10,820 nucleotides of DNA from Actinoplanes liguriensis (GTDB lineage: Bacteria > Actinomycetota > Actinomycetes > Mycobacteriales > Micromonosporaceae). The notes under the pieces were generated by a model. That model saw only the letters and a program-made list of their open reading frames with translations, had not been told where the DNA came from and searched no databases. Location: NCBI GenBank assembly GCA_000715855.1, contig KL571238.1, forward strand, positions 14,879 to 25,698, given 5' to 3'. Of the stretch, positions 1 through 7,566 are shown piece after piece. How positions within the stretch are numbered: position 1 is the stretch's first letter; every line of letters starts with the position of its first letter. The translations under genes were made by a program, and so were the position numbers.

Positions 1-1223
1 GAGCCGGTGATGTCGGCGGTGGCGTAGCTGATCGTCATGTTCGCGTTGTCGTGCGTGATCAGCGTGGCGGTGTAGCCGAGCGTGGCGGCCTCGACGATCT
101 GGCTGGTGTGGCCGTGGTCGGCGGTGACGACGACCAGCGTGTCGCGGTGCGTGCGCTGGTAGTCGAGGGCCTTCTTGACCGCGGCGTCGAAGGCGACGGT
201 CTCACCGATCTGACCGCACGGGTTCGCGGCGTGGTCCTGCTTGTCGATCGAGGCGCCCTCGATCTGCAGGAAGAAGCCCTTCTTGCTGTGCTTGGACTGC
301 TTGTCCAGCACGTCGAGCGCCTTGGTCGCCATCTCGGCCAGGTGCGGCTGGGTGGCGGTGCGGGCGGTGTTCGTGGCGCACTTCGCCGGAGTGGTGCCGG
401 TGCGCGTCGGCGTCGGGCCGACCCACTCCAGGTCCATGTTGTTCGGGGCGAACGCGCCCAGGATCGGGGCGCTCGGGGAGGCCTTGCTCAGGCCGGCGGC
501 GTCGGTGACGACCTGGTAGCCGGCCGCCTTCGCCTGGTCGGTCACGGTCTTGCCCTTGAACGTGCCGGCCTGCACGGTCTGGTCGAAGAAGACCTTGCCG
601 CCGCCGAGCAGCACGTCCGGCTTGGTCTGCACGAGCTGCTCGGCGATCGAGCCGGCGCCGCCGTTGACCTTGTCGTTGACAGCACAGGCGGTCATCGTCT
701 GCGGGCCCTTGCAGCCGCGGTCGACGACGTGCGAGCCGAGCACGGCCGGCGTCGCGTCCTGGAGCTCGGCGGTGGTCACGTCGCCGGTCCGGTATCCGGC
801 CTTCTTCGCCAGCTCCAGGATCGTCGGCACGGGCTTGCCGTCCGGAAGCACCGAGATCGCGCCGTTGTAGGTCTTGCTGCCGGTCGCCCAGCCGGTGCCG
901 GACGCGGCCGAGTCGGTCACGTATTCGGGCAGGGCCGGGTTCGCCTTCTGCACGGCGTAGGTGGTGTACGCGCCGGTCAGCGGCAGCGTGTCCATGGCCA
1001 GCCGGCCGTTCGCCCCGACCTCGTAGTTGCGGGCGATGGTGATCTCGCTGTCGCCCATGCCGTCACCGATCAGCAGGATGACGTTGCGGGCGGTGCCGCC
1101 CTGGATGGCGCGCTCGGCGGCCCGGGTCTTGTCCTGGTGCGAGTCACCGGCCATTGCCATCGACGGGATCGCGACGACCGCGACGGCGGCGGCCGCGAAG
1201 GCCACGCGTCCTCGGATATTCAT
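1..1223 (-). CDS. phoA: Secreted alkaline phosphatase, E. coli PhoA type (3' end cut by window edge)
   Basis: This enzyme hydrolyses phosphate monoesters outside the cytoplasm to release inorganic phosphate, using two zinc ions and one magnesium ion. Reading from ATG at 1223 gives 407 complete residues with no stop before the window edge. Residues 1-25 are a signal peptide with a basic start (NIRGR), an Ala/Val-rich core and an AMA|GD cleavage site. The catalytic residues known from E. coli PhoA are visible: D54 in LIGDGMGD, the nucleophile S105 in TDSAASGT, D156 and T158 in AELQDATPA, E322/D327/H331 in EGASIDKQDHAAN, and D369-H370 in TADHGH. Conserved cysteine pairs also look present (C171/C180 and C282/C336). 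About 50 C-terminal residues, including the last zinc-ligand histidine (H412 in E. coli), lie outside the window. GAGGGAG at 1233-1239 (minus strand) is a good ribosome binding site 9 bases before the ATG. No convincing Pho box was found upstream. Confidence 0.96.
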   Translation of the reverse strand, partial: MNIRGRVAFAAAAVAVVAIPSMAMAGDSHQDKTRAAERAIQGGTARNVILLIGDGMGDSEITIARNYEVGANGRLAMDTLPLTGAYTTYAVQKANPALPEYVTDSAASGTGWATGSKTYNGAISVLPDGKPVPTILELAKKAGYRTGDVTTAELQDATPAVLGSHVVDRGCKGPQTMTACAVNDKVNGGAGSIAEQLVQTKPDVLLGGGKVFFDQTVQAGTFKGKTVTDQAKAAGYQVVTDAAGLSKASPSAPILGAFAPNNMDLEWVGPTPTRTGTTPAKCATNTARTATQPHLAEMATKALDVLDKQSKHSKKGFFLQIEGASIDKQDHAANPCGQIGETVAFDAAVKKALDYQRTHRDTLVVVTADHGHTSQIVEAATLGYTATLITHDNANMTISYATADITG

Positions 1224-1739
1224 ACTTTCGCACTCCCTCATGTGTCGGTCCGCCCCAGGCCATCAGCATCGGGCAACGCGGAGGTGTCTGTCCGGTTCTG
1301 ATTCGGACAACACGGCACTACGGGAGATCGATGAATACGAGAAACCGTCAATAGCCGGATATGCCGCTCCCGAGGCGTTCATAATCATTGCGGCGTGGTG
1401 TGTTTGCGCAGCTCAAGGCACCTGTTCATGTTCGGTGCCGATGGACGGAGGAGAAAGCGCGTGCCGACCGACGTGGGCGTTGATCAAGCGCCGCGGGGCC
1501 GGGAGAGCTGAGGTCCATGTTCTCCCCGTGGCCCTGGAGTCCCGTTCGGCCAAGGTTGGGTGACCGCTCTGCGACTGCTTCCGGTCGTGAAGGTTCCTAT
1601 GCCCGAAATACGCGTTCCGCCGAAAACACTCCGATATGCCGGTTAAATTACGGATGGCTACGCCTCACGTGGACCTTTGGTCCGGTGTTTGCGCTGCTGA
1701 GGGCCGGGTCAACCGGTGCCCCCGACCGCCCAAGGTGCG
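1224..1739. other. Divergent intergenic region without a clear gene
   Basis: This stretch of roughly 515 bases separates phoA (leftward) from the riboswitch and repeat-protein gene (rightward), so it should hold both promoters. The composition is less GC-rich than the flanking genes, with AT-richer patches near 1325-1395 and 1600-1660. Open frames through it have no family resemblance and no typical actinobacterial coding pattern. One 16-codon frame (1461-1511) has a strong ribosome binding site and is reported separately as a finding. I could not assign a -35/-10 pair or a PhoP box with confidence. Confidence 0.6.
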
Positions 1740-1823
1740 GTACCCGAACAGGCAACCTCGTCGGGTGACGAGGACGCAAAGCCAGGGGCCTCCCCGCTGG
1801 AGGTTGCCCAGCCGCCGAAGGAG
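1740..1823 (+). ncRNA. Probable cyclic di-GMP-I (GEMM) riboswitch, somewhat off-consensus
   Basis: The segment contains GGCAACC (1751-1757), a hairpin CCTCGTC-GGGT-GACGAGG (1756-1773) and then GGACGCAAAGCC (1772-1783). This order and the near-invariant GGACGCAAAGCC string are the hallmark of the GEMM/c-di-GMP-I aptamer. GGTTGCC at 1802-1808 is exactly complementary to GGCAACC, as expected for the helix that closes the aptamer core. A GC-rich third hairpin lies between (about 1782-1800, GGGG against CCCC and CCAG against CTGG). The stretch ending GCCGCCGAAGGAG resembles the usual 3' flank, but its order relative to GGTTGCC differs from the consensus as I know it. The element ends in the AAGGAG ribosome binding site of the downstream gene, which suggests control of translation. 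The class assignment is from motif recognition, not from a covariance-model search. Confidence 0.72.
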
Positions 1824-1833
1824 ACAGGAAGAG
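1818..1833 (+). promoter_or_regulatory. Ribosome binding region abutting the riboswitch
   Basis: AAGGAG at 1818-1823 lies 11 bases before the ATG at 1835, and a second purine-rich block, AGGAAGAG, at 1826-1833 lies right next to it. The first block is the 3' end of the riboswitch-like element. Folding of that element could therefore expose or hide the Shine-Dalgarno sequence. The CCTCC at 1789-1793 is a possible pairing partner for it. This pairing is inference from complementarity only. Confidence 0.55.
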
Positions 1834-1834
1834 A

Positions 1835-4800
1835 ATGCGTCATCGACCAATCCAAACGGCGTCGCATGAGCGAGTGCCGTTCACATTCTGGGGACGTAAC
1901 CGAATCCGGCAAGTGATGACGTCTGTCGCGGTGTCGGCGGTGGCCCTAGTCCCGGCGACGTTCATCGCGTCACCGGCGTACGCCACTGTCATCGCCGGCC
2001 TGACCATCAGCTCCCCCGTCGTCAATGAAGGGGGGACGGCCAGCTTCACGGTGACTTACAGCGGTTCAGCAGCGTCGGCGAATGACATCGTCTTCACTAC
2101 GGGCGGCGGCACGGCGACCAACGGCGGAACCGACTACACCACCAATCCGACTGTCCCCGGCGGCAGTGGTAGTCCTGCGACCACCATTTCTGCAGGAGGT
2201 TTCACTGGCACGGTCGCCAACGGTGGTCCCAACACCATCGTGGTGACCGTTCCCACGACTGCGGACTCTTCGGCTGAAGGCCCTGAGACGTTCAATTTGA
2301 TCGCCACGGAGGCGAACACCACCTATGTGACTACCGCGACGGCGACGATCGTCGACTCGAAGGTCAACAATCTCACCGTGACCCCCGCCAGTGTCTGGGA
2401 GGGGGGAACGGCCAGCTTCGCCGTGACCTACACCGGAACCACCTCGTCGGGGAGCATTACCTTCGGTACGGCTGGGAGCGCTCAGACCCCGACCCTCACG
2501 GCAACCAGGGGAACCGACTTTAGTGCGACGCCGAGTGTCGCCAGCTACACCTTCCCTGGAACTGCCGCGGGCGGCACCAACACCATCACGGTGACGGTCG
2601 ACACTACGGCCGACGGCTCCAGCGAATCCGACGAGACGTTCCAGCTGACCGCCATGAGCTCGACCGGCACGGCGACCGGGACGGGAACGATCTGGGAACC
2701 CGCCAACAACCCGATCGTCCTCAGCGGAGCGACGACGGTTGCGGAGACGGCGACGGGCGGCGTCCAGCAGTCGGTGACCGTGACCGCCACCCAGGTCAAC
2801 CCGCAGCCGCACGATGTGGTCATCCCGGTGAAGACCGCGGATTTCGCGGGCACCAGCTACGCCACGGACATGGCGACCTCCGCGGGTGGCGCGAACCGGG
2901 ACTACTCCGCGCTGGGATCCGACGCGACGATCACCATCCCCGCGAACAGCACGGTCGGGACCACCACCGTGCAACTCTGGGATGACAACTCGGACGAGCA
3001 GGACACCCAGTACTTCAACGTTGCGGTGGACGCCACCCGGACCGTTCTCGGCGGCGCCGTGGTCGGCGGCCAGGACACGGTGAAGATCGGGATCAAGGAC
3101 GACGACGCCACGCCGACGGTGGTTGCCGGCGACGCGGCAAAGGTCACGGAAGGTGCTCCGCTCATCTTCCCGCTGACGCTGAGCAACCCCTCGGAGAAGG
3201 GGGCCAACGTCTCGGTCGCGGCCGCCGGTGTTGCCGCCGGCAGTGCGGCTGCGGCCACCGTCGGCACGACTGACTCCGGGACCAACGATGCCGTCTGGAC
3301 CACGTCGACGGTGACGTTCCCGGCGTACGCCAAGACCACCAACGTCCTGATCCCCACCACGACGCGTCCGAGCCAGTTCGAGGGCCCGGAGAACGTCCGG
3401 ATCACGATGAGCAGCCCGGTGAGCGCCACGCTCGGCACCCCGGCGACGGGCAACGGCGTCATCACCGACACCGAAGCCGGCCAGACACTGCAGTACAGCT
3501 CCCTGCATGACCCCTCGGGTCCCGGCGCGTTCAACAATGGGACACGTTCCTGGACCGAGGGGAACTCCGGTCCGGTCGAGAAGAAGATCTACCTGAAGTT
3601 CAACCCGACCGGAAATCTGCCGACGACGCTGAACTACACCTTCGCCGATGTCACCGCTACGAACGGGGTGGACTACATCGGTAAGGCCGGAAGTGTCTCG
3701 GTCGCGGCCGACGGCACGCTCGCGGAGATCCCGGTGACCATCGTCGGGGACCGGATCGCGGAGGCGAACGAGACCTTCAACCTGGTGGTGACCGACCCCA
3801 ACAACGTCGCCAGCGCGGCGTCCACCGGCGAGATCCTCTTCACCATCAACGACGACCCGGACTCCCCGCCGGTGTGGACCACCGGCGATGTCACGGTTGC
3901 CGAGGGGAACAGCGGTACCTCGCTGGCCCGGATTCCGGTCACTCTGAACGCTCCGGCCGGAGCCGACGCGACCTTCACCGCCGCGTTCACCCCGGCGGGT
4001 AGTGCCGTCGACGCCACCACGACGACGGCGGGCACCAACGACTTCGACGCGCCGACGGACTCGACCGTCACCGTCAAGGCAGGCTCGACCAAGGCCTACT
4101 TCGAGGTGCCGATCAACGGCGACACGGTCTACGAGCGGGACGAGAGCTTCAACGTCACGTTCACCCCGCCCGGCAGCGTGACCGCGTCGGCCGACACCGC
4201 AACCGTGTCGAAGGTGACCATCACCAACGACGACATGCAGCCGAAGATCACCTTCGCCGCGGCCAGTGGCACCGAGGGTGGGCAGGTGACGGTTGTTCCC
4301 ACCGTCGTCGGAACCTCGCAGTACACGTACGACGTGAGCTTCTCCGCCGGTGCCGGGACCACCGACCCGGCGACAGTCGATGCCGACTTCCAGATTCCGG
4401 CCACGCTGTCGTCGCCCACCGTCAACATCCCCGTCGGGTTCGAGGGGCCGCTGTCCAAGCTGCCGTCTCCGTACACCGTGCCGGCGTTCACCCTGTTGAA
4501 CGACGACATCGACGAGCCGACCGAGACGTTCACCGTCACGGCGAACGAGGCCAGTGCGGTCCTGCAGGGCTTCACCACGTCGTCCACGACCGTCAAGATC
4601 GCTGATGACCCGCTGGACACGCCGCCGGCGGCTTCCATCGGTGACGTCACGGTCAACGAGAAAGACAAGATGGCGGAGCTTCCGGTCGACCTCGCCTTCA
4701 CCGGCGAGGCCACCTCCACCACGCAGACCGTGACCATTCCGTACTACACCGCGGATGGCTCGGCCAAGGCGGGCAAGGACTACGCGCCGGTCACCAGGGG

Positions 4801-5521
4801 CGTTCTGACGGTGCCGCCGGGCACGATGAAGGCCACCGTCAAGGTGCCGATCATGGATGACCCGGACATGGAGTCCGACGAGACCTTCAGCGTCCGGCTC
4901 GGCACTCCGCAGCCGGTGGGCGCGCAGGTGATCGGCGGCGAAGCCACCGTCACGATCAAGTCGGACGACACGAAGCCGCCGATGGCGCCGACCCTGATGG
5001 TCACCGGCCCGGCGAAGGGTGCCGGCTCGGTCATGCTGTCCGGCAAGGCCACTCCCGGCACCGACGTCTGGCTGTCCGGCGCGGCTCTGCCCGAGATGGA
5101 CAAGAAGGACTTCAAGAAGCTCGGCTCGGTCAAGGCCGACGCCATGGGCAACTACAAGTTCCCGGCGCGGATGATCACCTCGGGGTGGGCGTTCGCGGTC
5201 GAGACCTCGGCCGGGTCCACCTCGGTCAAGACGGTCAAGCTGACCCAGGCGCCGATGCTGACCGTGTCGACGACGAAGGGCAAGCTGGCCGCCACGGTGG
5301 GCGGTAACCCGAAGGCTGCCGGCCAGACGGTCACCATCCAGCGCAAGAGTGGCAGCAAGTGGGTGACTGTCGGCTCCGGCAAGACCACTTCGACCGGCTT
5401 CCGGGGCTCCTGGAGCATCAAGTCGGGCACGAAGCTGACGGTGCGGGCCCTGGTCTCCGGTAACGCGGGCATGGGTATCAACGCCGGCTACTCCGCCACG
5501 AAGACCATCACCATCAAGTAA
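1835..5521 (+). CDS. Large secreted Calx-beta repeat protein
   Basis: This is a 1228-residue exported protein, probably an extracellular adhesin or matrix component. Residues 1-50 form a signal peptide with a long basic start (RNRIR at 21-25), a hydrophobic core at 27-45 and cleavage after SPAYA. About eight Calx-beta-like units of 110-130 residues follow, near 54-175, 178-288, 293-424, 427-546, 560-674, 680-800, 803-924 and 931-1045. Each runs from an EGG/EGN strand, usually through a G-x-DY or similar turn, to an E-ETF or DETF strand and often ends in DDD or NDD. Such acidic turns bind calcium in the family. Residues about 1050-1139 and 1140-1228 look like two further beta-sandwich domains (GKATPGTDVWLSG; VTIQRKSGSKW). 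No LPXTG, C-terminal membrane helix or catalytic domain is visible. Start 1835 is preferred because AAGGAG (1818-1823) and AGGAAGAG (1826-1833) precede it; ATG at 1916 is a weaker alternative. The riboswitch upstream suggests c-di-GMP control. The ligand or partner is unknown. Confidence 0.9.
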   Translation: MRHRPIQTASHERVPFTFWGRNRIRQVMTSVAVSAVALVPATFIASPAYATVIAGLTISSPVVNEGGTASFTVTYSGSAASANDIVFTTGGGTATNGGTDYTTNPTVPGGSGSPATTISAGGFTGTVANGGPNTIVVTVPTTADSSAEGPETFNLIATEANTTYVTTATATIVDSKVNNLTVTPASVWEGGTASFAVTYTGTTSSGSITFGTAGSAQTPTLTATRGTDFSATPSVASYTFPGTAAGGTNTITVTVDTTADGSSESDETFQLTAMSSTGTATGTGTIWEPANNPIVLSGATTVAETATGGVQQSVTVTATQVNPQPHDVVIPVKTADFAGTSYATDMATSAGGANRDYSALGSDATITIPANSTVGTTTVQLWDDNSDEQDTQYFNVAVDATRTVLGGAVVGGQDTVKIGIKDDDATPTVVAGDAAKVTEGAPLIFPLTLSNPSEKGANVSVAAAGVAAGSAAAATVGTTDSGTNDAVWTTSTVTFPAYAKTTNVLIPTTTRPSQFEGPENVRITMSSPVSATLGTPATGNGVITDTEAGQTLQYSSLHDPSGPGAFNNGTRSWTEGNSGPVEKKIYLKFNPTGNLPTTLNYTFADVTATNGVDYIGKAGSVSVAADGTLAEIPVTIVGDRIAEANETFNLVVTDPNNVASAASTGEILFTINDDPDSPPVWTTGDVTVAEGNSGTSLARIPVTLNAPAGADATFTAAFTPAGSAVDATTTTAGTNDFDAPTDSTVTVKAGSTKAYFEVPINGDTVYERDESFNVTFTPPGSVTASADTATVSKVTITNDDMQPKITFAAASGTEGGQVTVVPTVVGTSQYTYDVSFSAGAGTTDPATVDADFQIPATLSSPTVNIPVGFEGPLSKLPSPYTVPAFTLLNDDIDEPTETFTVTANEASAVLQGFTTSSTTVKIADDPLDTPPAASIGDVTVNEKDKMAELPVDLAFTGEATSTTQTVTIPYYTADGSAKAGKDYAPVTRGVLTVPPGTMKATVKVPIMDDPDMESDETFSVRLGTPQPVGAQVIGGEATVTIKSDDTKPPMAPTLMVTGPAKGAGSVMLSGKATPGTDVWLSGAALPEMDKKDFKKLGSVKADAMGNYKFPARMITSGWAFAVETSAGSTSVKTVKLTQAPMLTVSTTKGKLAATVGGNPKAAGQTVTIQRKSGSKWVTVGSGKTTSTGFRGSWSIKSGTKLTVRALVSGNAGMGINAGYSATKTITIK

Positions 5522-5542
5522 GCATCACCTGACCCGAAGAAA

Positions 5543-5579
5543 ACGGGGGCGGCCGAGAGGCCGCCCCCGTTGCTTTGTT
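5543..5579. terminator. Bidirectional rho-independent terminator
   Basis: A perfect 12-base-pair stem, ACGGGGGCGGCC (5543-5554) with GGCCGCCCCCGT (5559-5570), is closed by a GAGA tetraloop. It is followed by TGCTTTGTT on the plus strand, and its left side is flanked by GAAGAAA (A-rich), which reads as a T-rich tail for the minus strand. It lies 21 bases after the stop of the Calx-beta gene and 11 bases beyond the stop of the convergent ABC exporter operon, so it probably ends transcription from both sides. Confidence 0.92.
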
Positions 5580-5589
5580 CCGGAAGGGG

Positions 5590-7566
5590 TCAGTCGACCT
5601 CGGCGACGGCCTGGGCGAACTGCGCCGAGTACAGCCGCGCGTACGCCCCCTCGGCCGCGATCAGCTGGTCGTGCGTCCCCTGCTCCACGATGGTTCCGTT
5701 CTCCATGACGAGGATCAGGTCCGCGTCGCGGATGGTGGAGAGCCGGTGGGCGATCACGAAGCTGGTCCGCCCGGTCCGCAGCGTGTTCATCGCCCGCTGG
5801 ATCAGCACTTCGGTGCGGGTGTCGACGGAGCTGGTCGCCTCGTCGAGGATCAGGATGCTCGGCTCGGCCAGGAACGCCCGCGCGATCGTGATCAGCTGTT
5901 TCTGACCGGCGCTGACGTTCGAGCCCTCTTCGTCGATCTTCGTCTCGTAGCCGTCCGGGAGCATCCGGACGAACCCGTCGACGTGCGCGGCTTCCGCGGC
6001 CCGGACCACGGCTTCCTGGTCATGAGAGTCTGCCCCGTACGCCAGGTTCTCCGCGATCGTCCCCCCGAACAGCCACGTGTCCTGGAGCACCATCCCGATC
6101 TGTTCGCGCAGCTGTTCACGCGGCATGGTGGCGATGTCCACCCCGTCGAGCGTGATCCGTCCACCGGTCACGTCGTAGAACCGCATGAGCAGGTTGACCA
6201 GCGTCGTCTTGCCGGCCCCCGTCGGCCCGACAATGGCGACGGTCTGCCCGGGCTCGACCGAGAGTGACAGGTTCTCGATCAGCGGCTTGTCCGGCAGGTA
6301 TCGGAAGGACACGTTCTCGAACGCGATCCGGCCCTCGACGCGGGGGAGAGCGACCGGGGACGGGTCCGGGGACTGCTCGGGCGCGTCGAGCAGCGCGAAC
6401 ACCCGCTCGGCCGACGCCACCCCGGACTGCACCAGGTTCGCCATGCTGGCCACCTGGGTCAGCGGCTGGCTGAACTGCCGCGAGTACTGGATGAACGCCT
6501 GCACGTCACCGAGCGACAGCGTGCCGGACGCCACCCGCAGGCCACCGACGACCGCGACCAGCACGTAGTTCACGTTGCTGATGAACATCATGGCCGGCTG
6601 GATCAGGCCGGAGATGAACTGCGCGCGGAAGCTGGACGCGTACAGGTTGTCGTTGTGCGACCGGAATGTCTCCTCGGCCTCGTGTTGCCGGCCGAACACC
6701 TTGACCAGCGAGTGCCCGGTGAACATCTCCTCGATGTGCCCGTTGAGCTGGCCGGTCGTCTTCCACTGGGCGACGAACTGGGGCTGCGCCCGCTTGCCGA
6801 TGGCCTTGGTCAGGAAGAACGACACCGGAATGGTGACCAGAGCGATCAGCGCCAGCAGGGGCGAGATCCAGAACATCATTCCCAGTACGCCGACAACCGT
6901 CAGCAGCGCGGTGATGAGCTGGGCGAACGTCTGCTGCAGCGTCTGCGCGATGTTGTCGGTGTCGTTGGTGGCCCGGCTCAGGACCTCACCGCGCGCCTGC
7001 TTGTCGAAGTAGGACAGCGGCAGCCGGGACAGTTTCGCCTCGACCTGGTTGCGCAGGTCGAAGACGGCGGTCTGCACCACGCGCGCGGTGATCCGCCCCT
7101 GGAGCACGCCGAACACCCACGCGAACAGGTAGACCACGACGACCCCGGCCAGCACGTGCATCAGCTTGTCGAAGTCGATGCCCTGGCCGGGGATCACGTC
7201 GTTCATGCCGGCCAGCAGGTCGGCCATCTTGTTGTCGCCGCTCTGCCGCAGCAGCTCGATGGCCTGTTCCTTGGTGGTGCCGGGCGGGAGTGACTGGCCC
7301 AGTTTCTTGCCGACCACGCCGTTGAAGATCACGTCGGTGGCGTGGCCGAGCAGCCGCGGGCCGAGCACGGACAGGAAGACCGAGGCCACCCCGAAGAGCA
7401 GCACCAGCCCGACGAGTGCCCGCTGCGGTTTCAGAAGGCCGAGCAGGCGCTTCGTGGAGCCCTTGAAGTCCTCCAGTTTCTCCGGCGGACCACCTGCTCC
7501 CATCATCATCCGGGCGGCCGGCGGGCCACCCATCGGCCGCGCGGGCGGCCGGTTCGGCCCGGTCAT
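5590..7566 (-). CDS. ABC exporter half-transporter, catalytic-site subunit of a heterodimer
   Basis: This 658-residue protein fuses a six-helix exporter membrane domain (about 46-390) to a nucleotide-binding domain (about 410-650). The ATPase motifs are Walker A GPTGAGKTT (447-455, K453), Q-loop Q495, signature VSAGQ (551-555), Walker B ILILDE (571-576, catalytic E576) and H-loop H607. The glutamate and histidine are intact, but the signature is SAGQ rather than SGGQ. This fits the TM288/LmrD-type partner in heterodimeric exporters. Two additions stand out: a Pro/Gly/Met-rich N-terminal tail (1-30) and an extra hydrophilic segment of about 50 residues (82-135) between helices 1 and 2, predicted to face outside. 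The ATG overlaps the stop of the upstream half-transporter as ATGA (7563-7566) and has AGGAGG (7574-7579, minus strand) 7 bases before it. The substrate cannot be told from sequence; drug or lipid export is the usual role. Confidence 0.95.
   Translation of the reverse strand: MTGPNRPPARPMGGPPAARMMMGAGGPPEKLEDFKGSTKRLLGLLKPQRALVGLVLLFGVASVFLSVLGPRLLGHATDVIFNGVVGKKLGQSLPPGTTKEQAIELLRQSGDNKMADLLAGMNDVIPGQGIDFDKLMHVLAGVVVVYLFAWVFGVLQGRITARVVQTAVFDLRNQVEAKLSRLPLSYFDKQARGEVLSRATNDTDNIAQTLQQTFAQLITALLTVVGVLGMMFWISPLLALIALVTIPVSFFLTKAIGKRAQPQFVAQWKTTGQLNGHIEEMFTGHSLVKVFGRQHEAEETFRSHNDNLYASSFRAQFISGLIQPAMMFISNVNYVLVAVVGGLRVASGTLSLGDVQAFIQYSRQFSQPLTQVASMANLVQSGVASAERVFALLDAPEQSPDPSPVALPRVEGRIAFENVSFRYLPDKPLIENLSLSVEPGQTVAIVGPTGAGKTTLVNLLMRFYDVTGGRITLDGVDIATMPREQLREQIGMVLQDTWLFGGTIAENLAYGADSHDQEAVVRAAEAAHVDGFVRMLPDGYETKIDEEGSNVSAGQKQLITIARAFLAEPSILILDEATSSVDTRTEVLIQRAMNTLRTGRTSFVIAHRLSTIRDADLILVMENGTIVEQGTHDQLIAAEGAYARLYSAQFAQAVAEVD

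Noticed and set aside
51..1301. Long plus-strand open frame opposite phoA
   Set aside because: It is antisense to a gene with full PhoA catalytic motifs and encodes a low-complexity Gly/Val/Arg/Leu-rich protein typical of GC-rich shadow frames.
1346..1351. TTGACG as a phoA -35 box on the minus strand
   Set aside because: No acceptable -10 sequence lies 16-18 bases downstream.
1376..1435. Possible Pho box units GTTCATAATCA and GTTCATGTTCG
   Set aside because: They are not contiguous 11-base repeats, are on the opposite orientation to phoA and match the consensus only partly.
1605..1637. Possible motility-sigma (WhiG/FliA-like) promoter ending in CCGATAT
   Set aside because: The -10-like string is present, but the nearest TAAA-like -35 is about 21 bases away instead of about 15.
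2066..3508. 480-codon minus-strand open frame within the Calx-beta gene
   Set aside because: Arg/Gly-rich shadow of the real gene with no recognisable domain and no ribosome binding site.
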